Shown in pieces: positions 1 through 10,689 of a stretch of 64,000 nt of DNA. Positions within the stretch are counted from its first letter, which is position 1; each line of letters begins with the position of its first letter. A program made the translations under genes and the position numbers. This DNA is from Epiperipatus broadwayi (Eukaryota; Onychophora; Udeonychophora; Euonychophora; Peripatidae). The stretch is from positions 6,850,030 to 6,914,029 of the forward strand of contig JAQFVV010000055.1 in assembly GCA_028023455.1 (NCBI GenBank), written 5' to 3'. The notes beneath the pieces are model-generated. The model was not told where the DNA came from and made no database searches. It saw only the letters and a program-made list of their open reading frames with translations.

Positions 1-149
1 TAACTAATTAGACATTTGCAAATGAATATTATCAGATATCTGATTGGCTGATTAATTAAACATTTGTAAATGAATATTATTAGATATTTCATTGACTGAC
101 TAATTAAACATTTGAATAAATTAATGTATTTATTCCAGTTTAGTAATAT

Positions 150-250
150 GTAGTAAGATGGAGGATAGAGAAAGTTAAAAAGTATATAATCAGATCTGAT
201 GAAGACTGCACGGTACAGTCGAAACTGTAATCATTAATAAAAGTTTTTTT
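150..250 (+). mobile_element. Penelope-like element 3'-terminal motif (hammerhead-like)
   Basis: A short CTGATGAA...GAAAC block lies at 196-225. A 5-bp stem (GACTG/CAGTC) closes a 7-nt loop between the two conserved boxes, followed by CTGTAATC and an A-rich tail. This is the arrangement seen at the ends of Penelope-like elements, where it has been described as a hammerhead ribozyme motif. No coding sequence remains beside it. Stem I around the motif is weak, so self-cleavage is doubtful. A related block lies at 3986-4013. Confidence 0.5.
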
Positions 251-634
251 GCTGAAAAGTGAAAAGTTAGGATTTTTGAAATACAATATTAATATGTATA
301 TTTACATTATAGTATAATAGATTAATTAATTCCAATTAACGGTTACAGTATTAAAATATAGTTGTTTTATACTATGCTTTAAGATATTTTATTGTAATAT
401 TTAATTGCTTAAACTTGTAAGAGTGTGTCACAGTTGTATCATGCTTTAAGATTTGGAGCCATCTTAGATTTACTGTTTATGTATAAAAAGCTTTGCATAT
501 TATATTGTCGTACTCTAGCTAATAGTTTACTGACAGCAGACGTGTGATGTTGAGGGCATGAAATGTGTTGGTAGAGCTGATTGATTAATTGAACATTATT
601 TGAATAAGTTGATTTTTGATATTTATATATAATT

Positions 635-840
635 CTCAATCCATATCAATCAACAGCAAGATGAAAATCTTTCTGAATTTAATCCACTGTCTTTAGTTGA
701 TAGTTTTTCTCCCTCCACATCATTTCTGCAAATCTTTTTACCTGTAACATCTATCCTATGTGTGATCTCTTACTATTTCTTCAGATTCAGTTTAGATATT
801 TAGTTATTCAGTATTGCCTTCTTTTTAGCCCTATGATTAC
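635..840 (-). mobile_element. LINE 3'-end fragment, RTE-like
   Basis: Read on the minus strand this resembles the 3' end of the RTE element at 9075-12290: a segment ending in a GATTGATATGG-like tail, preceded by words matching the CATCCTGCAGTGGATTGATAA region of that copy. The reading frame is destroyed. It is a 5'-truncated, old copy. Confidence 0.5.
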
Positions 841-1089
841 ACCTGCTCCACTTCAACCTCTTTTTTAAATGATTGATATTGTTGTGTTTGGCTTGATTTA
901 CAAGTTCAGTTCCAAACCAACGGAAAAAGTAGTAACAAACAATCAACAATTAATATGTGTAAATTTATTAGTTACAAAATACACACAGATAATCAATAAT
1001 ATAAATATAGTTTATACAATTAATGATGATATAATCATACCAAGTGATGGAACTCACTTTCAGCTATATGATTAGCCTGCCTCATGAGT

Positions 1090-1460
1090 TCAAGTAAGAT
1101 TCTTCCAGCTATACTGGACAGCTTGCCTTGAGTCAGCTCTAGTTCGGACTCTTTCAGCTGCACTCAGACAACCTGCATCGAGTCAACAGCAGTCATAGCA
1201 GTTTCCAGTCCTAGGTGGACTTGCCTCACTGTGTAGATGTATCAGTAGTGACTAGTGAAGACACCCTAGTTATAGTCAGAGGTTTTACTGGAGAGCATGT
1301 TCAGTCATTCAGGTTGACAGAAGTTAATGCTCTCTGCCTTGCCTCCAAAAAGACAGACTATTTATTGTCACATCCCTTACCTTACTGGGAACACTCGGAT
1401 TCAGAGCACGAACCCTAATGAAGGATTCATCCCCATTGAATAGCAACTGGGTGCTAGCCA
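1090..1460. repeat. GC-richer dispersed repeat fragment, unidentified
   Basis: This block is less AT-rich than its surroundings and holds a 67-codon open stretch at 1215-1418 that I do not recognise (acidic C-terminus, DSEHEP). The word GACTTGCCTCA and flanking words recur in the same order near 38.48 kb, which suggests a dispersed repeat rather than a host exon. The identity is unknown. Confidence 0.3.
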
Positions 1461-1779
1461 ATCAGGCAAGGAATCTGGAATAGTCCACTTCTGAAGACAA
1501 GGTCAGATATGATATATTTTTTGTTAACCTCAATATAAAGTTCTCTAGAAACTTTTCTTTATGGACTTGAAGCTTCTGCATTTCTTTCCTAGCAAATGTT
1601 CTAAAATCTTAGACTCATAATAAATATTGGCAGAATACATTCAATAAAACCTCTCTCTTCAAGCACATATATATATTAATGATATAATTTTTATTAAAAA
1701 TACTCCTCTAAATTTACTTTATCCATTATTGAATGGAGTACTTTTGATAGAAATGTCAATATTAAAAAAAAATCGTGAA

Positions 1780-2287
1780 TTGTATTTATATATTGGATTA
1801 TTGTCGTCATCTAATATTAAGTATTGAATGTCTTTAGAAAAATTTTAAAGTTTCCAATTAAATTCAACTGTTAGTATTAGCACACAGGTTAGCATATGCA
1901 CAATTTTTCAAGGTATATTATTTTCTCTTCTTCAGATATTGCTGGCCTGAACAGTGACAGTACTAACATGGGAATCGAACCTGGACTTGTAGATTCTTGA
2001 ACATTGAATTTTAAGGTAATATATTAACCAACTGAACCATCCTTAAAATTCAATATTTGAGAATCTAAGGGTCCAGGTTCGATTCCCATGCTAGTGTTGT
2101 CACAGATCAGGCCAGCAAGAACTAAAGATAGGAGAATAATACCTCCCAAAACATTATGCATATACTAACCTATGTGTTATTTTTAACAGTTGAATGTAAT
2201 TTGGAAAATTTAGATAAAGTTAACTTTTTCTAAAGACATTAAATATTTAATATTAGATGACGGAAATAGTCCAATATGTAAATACAA
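1780..2287. mobile_element. Head-to-head palindrome of a tRNA-derived SINE
   Basis: The left arm (1780-2016) and right arm (2041-2287) are imperfect reverse complements around a 24-nt spacer (2017-2040). Read on the minus strand the spacer holds a tRNA A-box-like sequence (GGTTCAGTTGGTTAA), and about 40 nt further there is a B box (GGTTCGATTCCC, complement of 1970-1981). The right arm repeats the B box on the plus strand at 2076-2087 but lacks the A box, because it begins just downstream of that region. So one arm is a SINE with its tRNA head, and the other is an inverted copy truncated at the head. The SINE 3' ends point outward. The inner junction is CCTT/AAGG. Neither copy is likely to be a functional tRNA. 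Confidence 0.75.
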
Positions 2288-2324
2288 CTAAAATACCATC
2301 ATCACAAACCTTCAGAAAAACACG

Positions 2325-2745
2325 TGAATGTGTTTGAAAAGAAGGATTTTTAATAGATATTTTTTCCAGTTCTTATACATGGATCTGAGACTTGGATACT
2401 TAACAGAAAAGCAATACGAAGACAGCAAAGTGTGGAGTATATATCTTGGGAGTAATAAAAAGAGAATAAAAAAATGCTTAGATGAGAAAATAAACAGATA
2501 CCATTGACATCATTGAAAATATTGAAAGACTGAAATGGAGTTGGGTTAGACATATTGCTAGAAGAGATGTTTGTAGTTTTAAATTGAGTTGCAAAAGATT
2601 TTGGAAGATCTAGGGAGAGACCACATGCAAGATGGATGTAAAGAAAGGTGGGGGTGGGTGGGAAAACTGAATTAAACTTGGAGAGACCTGCATCCTGTAG
2701 TAAATTGATAATAGTGAATTAAAGTGATGATGAAGAAGTAGCTTT
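2325..2745 (+). pseudogene. RTE LINE 3'-end fragment (RT C-terminus)
   Basis: The three forward frames carry pieces of the C-terminal part of an RTE reverse transcriptase matching the 9-12 kb copy: PVLIHGSETWILNRKAIRR, then IERLKWSWVRHIARRD, then a segment close to RPHARWM. The tail reads CTGCATCCTGTAGTAAATTG and ends in GATGATGAAGAAG, the simple-repeat end expected for RTE elements. Several frameshifts and stops mark it as dead and 5'-truncated. Confidence 0.85.
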
Positions 2746-3582
2746 TAATTCAGTATTACCAATTTTTATTTTGTAATTTTTTGAAGAGCCATTGAATATT
2801 ATTTCTGTTTTTTGGGATTTCTCTAATTTTTTTTGCTCCCATTTGATAGTTTTTAATATATTTTTGAAAATCTGAAGCTTTATTTGTAAAATAAAATAAA
2901 ATAAGCAATGAAACACATCATCTGCAATATCTAGATGATTTAAGAAATCTTAATTTACTATTATTCAATTGCTGCTTTCCATTATAGTATATAAAATACT
3001 TGATAAAATTGTTATAAATAGTTTTGAAAAAACAGAACAGTCATCATATATGATATCAATATAATTTAATTATTATTTTTACATTTTGATAAATATTCTT
3101 CAGAATATATGACAATATCCTGGGTCTATATCTTCCTAGTCCGGCAATATCCCGAGTCTATATGTTGATTGTCCAAAGCTTTAAATACTTACAGAATCAT
3201 GTATTTTCATAATCTACAATGTAAATTGGCTGTCCATATTACTGATCCTTTTTATAAACTTTTCTAATACTTATATATGAGTCACTGCATTGTATTATGT
3301 CCAACTTGTTCTTAGAGTTAGTTTCAATCTAAATTTCTCTTTATATAATTTATTATGAACTCCTTAGTAAATATCCTTCACAGAAACAATAAGTTTATAA
3401 TATTTAAGGCATTCTTTTTCATTTTCTTTAAACATCAACATCTCTTCCCAGTCTTTTAATTATTTGGAACATCATTAACATTTAGACATTTGTTTTATAG
3501 CATTGTTTTTGTTTTTTCTTACCTGAACTTTAAAATATCTAGTATTCACTGGTTTAGTTGCATATCTCATCTATTCATTATA
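2746..3582. other. AT-rich spacer, nothing recognised
   Basis: No open frame above noise, no inverted repeat and no match to the other repeat families of the window was seen here. Confidence 0.5.
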
Positions 3583-4746
3583 TAGGGGTGGAAAACCTCA
3601 GAGCCACAAACCAACTCCAACTATTGAAAGCTCTCTGTAAAGTCCACAAACATTTCAAAAGTGTATATATAAAATGGTTCTGTATAAAAAATTTATTTAA
3701 ATATGCATATTGTAAATATTGAAGTAAGTTAAGTAAAATAAAATATTTATTTGCCCAACTACATCTTTTTCTCTCTCCAACCTTTACAAGAGTTCTAGTT
3801 CATCCTATTAATGATGTAATATGCCAATATTTGTGTGGTCTTTCTAACTATAAATTTAATCTATGGCACTGAAGGAATTTTGAAGATGGATATATACTAT
3901 CAAAAATGAAATTCAAATTTTACTGCATTATTTTGCATCAATTTTTTTATTGGCTAATATGTTTAAATGTTTAAATTTTGTAGCTCTGATGAAGACAGCA
4001 GGACATCCGAAACTGTAAGCAAAATATACAAGAAATTATAAAAAAAAAAACATTGCATTAAAGTGTATAAGGAGAGATATTAAATTTTTTTAAATATATA
4101 TAAATATATGAAGAGAAATGTAAAAAAAGTGAAGGAGAAAATATAAAAATAATAAAATTCTTTGGCTATAAAGAGTAAGATAAGAAAAATTGTCACAGAA
4201 AATTGTACATTTCAAAAGAAATGAATCCGTGCATGTTTTTTTAATAGAAAGAAATAGAAAATTGATGTGCCTCTTAAGTCTGGAAAGTATTTCAGTTAAT
4301 AAAGAACACACAATATTAAGAGACACTGTTTATCAAAACATTCTGATTACAACAAAATTGTTGAGAAAAAGAGAAATATAAAAATTAAAAAAGGATTCAT
4401 CGAGTGTCTGATAGGTTTCATAAAAAGTACAAACATATCAGAAAATTTTGTGAAAGAAACATATATATATATATTTAAAAAAAGAAATTTTGAAATCATT
4501 TTCTGAAGGGGAGTTTATCGCATCCTAGCTATTATTGAATTAATCTGACCAGAACACAAAAAAGAACTTTGAGAATATAAATATGTCAGAGAACAGTTAC
4601 AAGACAAATTGAAAAATTATCATTAAATGTGGAGCAGTCAATAATAATAATGTTAGTTTATTTTTAATTCACAAAAAAATTATGGCCCTTGTTTTAAAAG
4701 GGAACGTTGAAATCAGCCTACTGATTGAAAAGGTTGCTCATCCTTA
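3583..4746 (+). mobile_element. hAT DNA transposon deletion derivative, copy 1
   Basis: The ends are hAT-like: TAGGGGTGGAAAACCT at 3583-3598 and its partner AGGTTGCTCATCCTTA at 4731-4746. Between about 4195 and 4620 the plus strand encodes broken pieces resembling the N-terminal part of transposases of the GTF2IRD2/ZBED5/EPM2AIP1 group. First comes a BED-like segment (MCLLSLESISVNKEH) in which the second cysteine of the usual CxxC is serine. Then come FSEGEFI and a PE-KKE-ENINMSENS segment. The dimerisation and catalytic part is absent. A PLE tail with a CTGATGAAG...CGAAAC block at 3986-4013 seems to be inserted in it. The same decayed element occurs at about 39190-40125. No 8-bp target duplication is evident. 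Confidence 0.75.
3885..4052 (+). mobile_element. Penelope-like element tail inserted in the hAT remnant
   Basis: It contains CTGATGAAG, a short hairpin (GGA/TCC) and GAAACTGTAAGC at 3986-4020, followed by an A-rich tail of ten A. The motif order equals that at 196-230. The second hAT copy at 39-40 kb lacks this block, so it is probably an insertion. The left boundary is approximate. Confidence 0.45.
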
Positions 4747-4889
4747 AAATATAGAAATTCAAATAATGGTGCTTTTAAAGGTCGTACTACCATTTCTATA
4801 AATGATATAATCATGTAGGCACACATATATTAAATACATCACACATAGACAATTTATTAACAAGTGTGAACGAATAAAATATTTACTAA

Positions 4890-5070
4890 ACTAAACATAT
4901 AATCGGCAAAACTCTCTATACATATTGCCACCCAGTGCAAGCCGGAGTAATCAATGGATGCCAGAAGGCTTGTGCACAAGCAATACGTATAAAGAGTTTT
5001 TGCCTGTTTTAATAACAGTTATAAGCAAGCGTAAGAAATTGTGATCATGTGATGTTTATTGGTTTAAACA
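4890..5070. mobile_element. Palindromic copy of the hammerhead-repeat family (E1, short)
   Basis: The left arm begins GGCAAAACTCTCTATAC and the right arm ends GTATAAAGAGTTTTTGCC followed by TGTTTTAATAACAG. The part between carries the family words CCAGTGCAAGCCGGAGTAATC and CAATGGATGCCAGAAGGC. The fold point lies before the ribozyme region, so this copy holds no hammerhead. Confidence 0.7.
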
Positions 5071-5659
5071 TATAATATTAACACTTATCAAGTGTTCATT
5101 GATTTATGAAAAATAAAGTGTTTATATATAAATAGCAGTAAATAAAAAGATTATTAAATATATTTAATTAGTTATATATATGTATGTATATGATTTAATA
5201 CAAAATTTCTTTCATAATATGTTACAATGCAGACATTTTGGGATGAAACTACAAATTATCTATTTACTAATGTTTATCTATCTATTTACTATTTATTTAT
5301 TTATCTGATTACCTTTCTGTCTTATTCTCTGGTTATAAATTTCAAATGAGAAATAATTGCAATTGAATAACTTAAGTGTATAGTTATATTTAAAATATCA
5401 CTTTTTTACAGACAGGGTTTGGCAAAATTCTGCATTGACATATACAATAGGGTTCCATTTTGTATTGGAGTTCTCTCTTAATTCATGAATGAATTATTGA
5501 TCAGCATCATCTGGAAGATATTGGGCGGGTATATGGTATCATTTTGGTAAATGAAATCATCACAATATTTGTATACCTATGAGTGGTAGTGTAGTTATCT
5601 TATAGTTTGATGTTATCAATGTCTGGTATTCTAACATTATTTAATAATACAAATATAAA

Positions 5660-6235
5660 CACAGAGGCCAAACTCTCCATACAGTAGCACCACTCAGTGC
5701 AAGCCAGAGTAAATCAATGGATGCAAGAAGGTTTTTGCATAAAATCCCTATCTAGTGCCTACTCATCCAATACCCACAGACTAATTTCTAACTTGTGGCT
5801 TTCATTAGTGAGGAGCCTTTGATCTGAGAGCACTGCACCTAGGTTTTAGGATCCAATGCCACCCTCCAGAAGCCACCTTTTACCTTATTAGTTAATTATA
5901 TGACATACAAGTTAATGAGCTTGAATTGAAGACAATTGTGTTTTCATTTTGGACTCAAAGCTTTATAGTTAGCTAATAAGGTAAAAAGTGGCTGCCGGAG
6001 GGTTGCATTGGGTCCTAAGATCTAGGTGCAGAGTTCTCAAATTCAAGGCTCCTCATTGATGAAAGTCACAAGCTAGAAACTAGTCTGGGGATATTGGATG
6101 TGTAGGCACTAGATAGGGATTTTATGCACAAATCTTTCTGCATCCATTGATTACTCTGGCTTGCACTGAATAGTGTTACTGTATGGAGAGTTTAGCCTTG
6201 TGTAAGCATGAAGAATGATGATTATGTGATGTTTA
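5660..6235. mobile_element. Palindromic copy of the hammerhead-repeat family (E2, long)
   Basis: Two inverted arms, about 5665-5910 and 5965-6199, share the outer end CAAACTCTCCATACAGTAG. Each arm runs inward through the AATCAATGGATGC block, the CCTATCTAGTGCCTACTCAT block, the hammerhead-like block and a CCAGAAGCCACC-TTTTACC block. The centre is an AT-rich spacer. The hammerhead-like blocks (left 5773-5814, minus; right 6050-6091, plus) both have damaged cores. The sense orientation points outward in both arms, so this is head-to-head. Confidence 0.85.
6050..6091 (+). ncRNA. Degenerate hammerhead-like motif
   Basis: Layout: TCCTCA, then TTGATGA (first core base T instead of C), a short stem II (AAG/GCT region, loop CACAA), GAAACTAGTC and TGGGGA. 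The first and last 6-mers pair as stem I with one G-U. The C-to-T change in the core should abolish cleavage. Confidence 0.45.
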
Positions 6236-6294
6236 ATGGTTTAATAACAAAGATAAACAGTAGAAAAAAATATATAAAAAAGAAATATTCTGTT

Positions 6295-6690
6295 TTACAT
6301 AACATCATTATCAATCTAATACAGGATGAAAATCTCTCCAAGTTGAATCTATTTTCTTCTTTTCTCTACATATCCTTATTTCATCCACCAATCTCACATC
6401 TGGTGGCTACCTAAGTCTTGGGGTTCAGTTTAAAGCTTTAATTGTCCAAACATTATCATTTCTTCTAGCAATATGTCCAGTTCATATCCATTTCAGTCTC
6501 TCAATTTTTTCAATAATGTGAGAGATATCTGTTTGTTCCTCTCATCCAACTATTTCACTTTTGATCCCTTTTTGCTATTTTCAACATATCTCTTTCCTTA
6601 CTTCATTGAATAGACGTTCCTATATTGCTCTTCTGTTAAGTGACCATGATTCACATCCACAAGTAAGAATTGATAAGACACATCTATTCA
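6295..6690 (-). pseudogene. RTE-like LINE 3'-end fragment, minus strand
   Basis: The minus strand reads CATCCTGTATTAGATTGATAA near its 3' end. Upstream it encodes remnants such as IEKIERLKWIWTGHIARRN and SWSLNRRAI, both typical of the RTE reverse-transcriptase C-terminus and colinear with the copy at 11.9-12.3 kb. Frames are broken. It abuts the palindrome E2. Confidence 0.75.
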
Positions 6691-6734
6691 AACTTCCTTT
6701 TTTTAACACACATATATTTCCTTTTAATATTAAA

Positions 6735-7530
6735 TTATTTATACCAAAAACACCCCATCCAAGTTTTATATGTATATTTGGGATTTATTTTATTCTATAA
6801 TTTCATTTTCATTTCATCATTGTATTATTTATCATTAAGACATTTTTTTTTTAGAATTATAATATTCAGTTTTTTTTTAATTGGTTTCACTTATGAAAGT
6901 GAAAACAAAATAATACAACCTTTAAATAACCATTTTAGGAACGAAGGAATCTTCATCATCTTCAACCTAAAAGAAAAGTAATAACTATTTTTAAAAACAA
7001 TTTTGCCAATTATAGTTTTTTTTTTTCTCATATGTCAAAGCACTGCTGTGCTGACCAATACCATCAACGTTTGACTGGTGATAGTTATTTAAACAATTTT
7101 TTAAACTTTATTTTACATTTTAGCTAAGAATAGCTGGATGTCCATTTTCCAGCATATAATGGATGATCACTGGATCAGTTGTGGCCCAGTTACTAGAAAA
7201 TGAAATCCTAAGGGTGATGGGAACCTGGAGAAATTTTCAGGCTTTACATGGCTAGGGATAGGTCACAGAGGTAAGGTCTCATTTTACAGTAGAGCAATTG
7301 GAACATCTGTCTACCATATCTTTATGAAATTTTAATTTGGTAAGATCTTGAAAGTATTTCAGATAGATAAAGCTTAGATTATTATTTTTTAAATAGAGCT
7401 AATTGCTAATCCAGATAGCCATCTGATGGATACATTAATATTTCATTATTTAAGTCTAGATGATAAAACCTGCAAAAGGATTTGCCAACTTTTTTGGAGC
7501 TTAAACCATTGGGTAGAAAGGTTTACTTGT
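6735..7530. other. AT-rich spacer, nothing recognised
   Basis: Contains T-rich runs that create spurious open frames (for example 6670-6981). No family match was found. Confidence 0.45.
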
Positions 7531-7534
7531 ATTT

Positions 7535-7925
7535 GGTTATGCAGAATAATCTATTCCAATGTGCTTCAGCCATATTTTGTAAATTAAAAAGAGAGTAGTT
7601 CACCATAGTGAGGGAATGGCTTCATTCATGTAGTTATATAGAGTTGTTATTGTATGGGTGTGAGATGTGGACATCCTGTTGAGTGAACTTAAAAGATGTC
7701 AGAAAAGTTTAATTTGAGAGTATTCTGATAGTAAGATGGCAGGATCAATTTTAGGAAGCTAATGAATATGGTCTAATGAACTAGATGTGTTGTTAGTAAA
7801 TGCAATATTGTAAAGGGTTGGACTGTGATATGGACAAGTAGTAACATAACACCTGAAAAATATATTTTAAGAGTGACTTTAAGTATGGTTTTCATGGCAG
7901 AGATAAATTCAGTTTACATTTGAGA
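7535..7925 (+). pseudogene. LINE reverse-transcriptase C-terminal remnant
   Basis: Across two forward frames I read ASAIFCKLKRE, a segment resembling the LKKRVW...TK-KVYRAVV region of many metazoan LINE proteins, then LLLYGCEMWT, ELKRCQKSLI and a RWQD motif. This order (LLYGCETWT, then a basic helix, then I-WQD) is the usual C-terminal region of non-LTR reverse transcriptases. It differs from the RTE family of the window. Stops and frameshifts are frequent, so it is a dead fragment. Confidence 0.6.
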
Positions 7926-8002
7926 ATAAAGTTTATCTAAAGACACCCAATTTAAAAGAGATATGCTATTGATAGGCATCACTGGAGGTATGGCAATCCA
8001 TA

Positions 8003-8625
8003 GTTTAGTGCAATGGTAGAATGGCAGATACTGGAGAGTGAGGTTCTCAGATTGATTCCAGTTTTAGCACTTTCAGTGCTCAAATTTCTTATGAACTCCC
8101 AAACAATAAAGCTATTCAATTATTTTGCCTTCTATGATTCAGTGCAATGGTAAAGTGTCAGACTCTGGGTCTTCAGATCTCTTCTAGTTCTGGCACTTCC
8201 AGTGCTCAAACTTTTTAAGAACTCCTGAGCATTAAAGCCATTTGATTATTTTGCGTTGCATGATTTAGTGCAGTAGTAAAGTGTCAGACTTTGGGTCTTC
8301 AGATCGATTCTAATCCTGGCACTTCCGGTGCTCAAACTTCTGATGAGCTCCTCAGCATTAAAGCCATTTGATTATTTTTCCTTGTGTGATCTGGGCAGTG
8401 GTAAAGAGCCAATCACGTTCTGGAGCATAAAGACCTTGAATCAATTCCAGTTTTGAATCTCTGGCATTCGAACTTATGAACTCTGGAATAATAAAGCTAT
8501 TTGATTATTTTGCTCCATATGATATAGTCCGATAGTAACGTGTCAGGTTTTGAAGTGTAATGTCTTCATATGGGTGCTTCCAGCGCTGGAACTTCTTATG
8601 AACTCTCGAGCAATTTGATTGTTTA
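8003..8625 (+). repeat. Tandem array of five tRNA-derived SINE-like units
   Basis: Five head-to-tail units start near 8003, 8136, 8262, 8388 and 8521 (spacing about 126-133 bp). Each begins with TAGTGCARTGGTAAAGTGTC (A-box-like), continues to an internal CAGATYGATTC segment (B-box-like), then GGCACTTCCAGTGCTCAAAC, and ends ATTAAAGCCATTTGATTATTTT with an AATAAA-like word. Single copies lie at about 14907-15010 and 32610-32725. SINEs are normally dispersed, so five in a row is unusual. Confidence 0.8.
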
Positions 8626-8884
8626 ATCGTTTATTTATTTTTTTGGAAGGGAAATGCAATGGAAAGCTCAATTAATAAAGGATATTGAACCCATCCAGGA
8701 AAAAATGTTTGCGGCAAAAAGTTCAAAAGGCATCCTGTTAAACATGTCAATAAACTACAGAATCAGTGTGCCCTTTATGACCATATTTTGGGTTCAAGAA
8801 TTGACTTGAAATTAACTTTTCTCTCCTTTTTTTCTTTCTTCTGAAGTTAGAATAGCTTCTGTATTATAATTTATTTCGCGAGAA

Positions 8885-9015
8885 CCATGCGTGGTATGGC
8901 GTAGTTGTTAAAACATCCAACTTGGAATCTGAAGGTCCCAGGATCGATTCTGACGTTCACACTTCTGGTGGTCGAATCTCATATGAGCTTCCAAGTAATA
9001 AAGGCTTTAGCAATG
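8885..9015 (+). mobile_element. tRNA-derived SINE, single copy
   Basis: The tRNA-like head has an A box in GGCGTAGTTGTTAAAACATC and a B box in GGATCGATTC about 35 nt later, followed by a short body ending AAGTAATAAAGGC. The body resembles the 3' part of the units at 8003-8625, but the head differs. It ends just before the 5' end of the RTE element. Confidence 0.65.
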
Positions 9016-9554
9016 TTTTTTTCTCTGCAAAACATTAAAAACATTATAAATTACGTATTATATATATATTTTATAGGCTGCAGAAAGGAGTTTGCTATTA
9101 ACTGAAAGGAGACTCTTTGATTCCTCTTGGATGCCTTAAAGGAATCAAGCAGGGCAAATTCCTAATGTCCACTCCATATGTTCTTGTCATTGCAGCCGTT
9201 ATTACTATATGATTATTCATATAGTATACGAACATGGATGGGCTGCTCACCAACATGCATTAGCTAGTGTGGTGAGTTTATTGGCTTTTTACCTCTGAGT
9301 TTAAGATCAAGAAACACCATGGTCTTTCTTCTCAGTTGCCTGATAAGGCAGAATGAATGTTTGGTTAAATGATAAATATTTTTCCAATAGATATATACAA
9401 TTATGACAGACAAAAATAAATCATGGCCCTTATTCCCAGGAAGCTGTAAAGTCACCAACAAAGGCAGCGGTTGGTGGCCGAAGGTGGAGGATGCTAAGAA
9501 TCTTCTGATTGCAGACCCAGGCTGCCATTTGATGATGACTTTTTATTTACGTAT

Positions 9555-10200
9555 TTACAACTGCAGATCACTTTCAAGTGAAGGAATATTGTAAGAATTA
9601 GAAGAAGAACTGTGTTATATTAAATGGGACATTATTGGACTTTGTGAAGTTAGAAGAAAAGGTGAAGAAACAACTGATTTAAAAAGTGGACATGCACTCT
9701 ATTACAAAGGCACAAATATTGGAAATACAAGTGGAATAGGATTTATTATAAATAAAAAGTGGAAGAACAACATTGTGGAGATTGATGGTGTATCGGACAG
9801 AGTGGTAAGCTCATAGTGATGAAATAGAAGATTGTTATATGGATGTACAAAAGGCTTTTGATCGGAGTAAACAATATTTTAAAATTGTTATGGGAGACTT
9901 TAATGCTAGAATTGGTAGACAAATGAAAGATAAAAGTGCTGTAGGTAATTTTGGTTATGGTAATAGAAATGAAAAGGACATAGACTTGTGGAGTTTGCAG
10001 AAAATGAAAAACTTTAATTCTTTTTTTGAAAAAATGTTAAAAGGAAATGGACATGGAAGCATCCAAATGAAGGTACAGCAGAATTGGATTATATTTTGAC
10101 TAACAGAAAATACATATTTCAAGATTGTAATGTTCTTAATAAATTTAACACAGGAAGTGATCATCGATTAGTAAGATGTAAGATACGTGTTAATGCAAAA
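9555..10200 (+). pseudogene. RTE endonuclease domain (EEP family), broken
   Basis: The frame opens with the conserved N-CRSLSSE start of RTE endonucleases. A TAA at 9592 interrupts it, and the same frame continues with ELEEELCYIKWDIIGLCEVR. About 40 bp is missing after SDRVV compared with the copy at 41.9-42.1 kb, which still shows QIIQVYVTT there. Then MGDFNARIG (the catalytic GDFNA motif) and SDHRLVR (the catalytic SDH motif) follow, the latter in another frame. The nuclease would have nicked target DNA for target-primed reverse transcription. Confidence 0.85.
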
Positions 10201-10689
10201 CTAGAGAGACAAAAAATTATTAAGAAAAACAATATTTACAGTTAATATTCCTAATCTTCAGAAACATTCTAATGAATTTAAATTAGAACTTACAAATTGG
10301 TTTCAAGTATTAGTAGATTTTGAACATGATTAAGATTTGAATGAAATCAATATGAAAATAACTGATACTCTTTTAAAAACTGCAAAGATAGCTGATAGAA
10401 AAAAGCAGCAATTGACCAATAAAATTTCTACTGAGATTAGAGAATTTATGAAGAAAAGAAGGAATTCATATAAAGATATACAAAAATGATGCATTAAAAG
10501 GGATTGAATATCTCGAATTTTGTAAAATGGTGTGGAAAAGAGTTAAAAATGATATAAGAAAGTATAACTGTGAACTAGCAAGAAAAGCTGTAGAAGAGAA
10601 TAAAAGTCTCAAAGAGTGTAAAACAACATTTTGGTATTGGTAGGAAATTTATATCTGCAATAAGAAAAAAAGATGAAATTATTACTAAA

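Noticed and set aside
1970-2087. Functional tRNA genes
   Set aside because: A and B boxes are present, but no complete cloverleaf could be drawn and the sequence is part of a SINE palindrome.
6670-6981. 103-codon open frame
   Set aside because: Arises from a T-rich stretch (F, I, Y, L dominate). No motif. It overlaps the end of a LINE fragment on the other strand.
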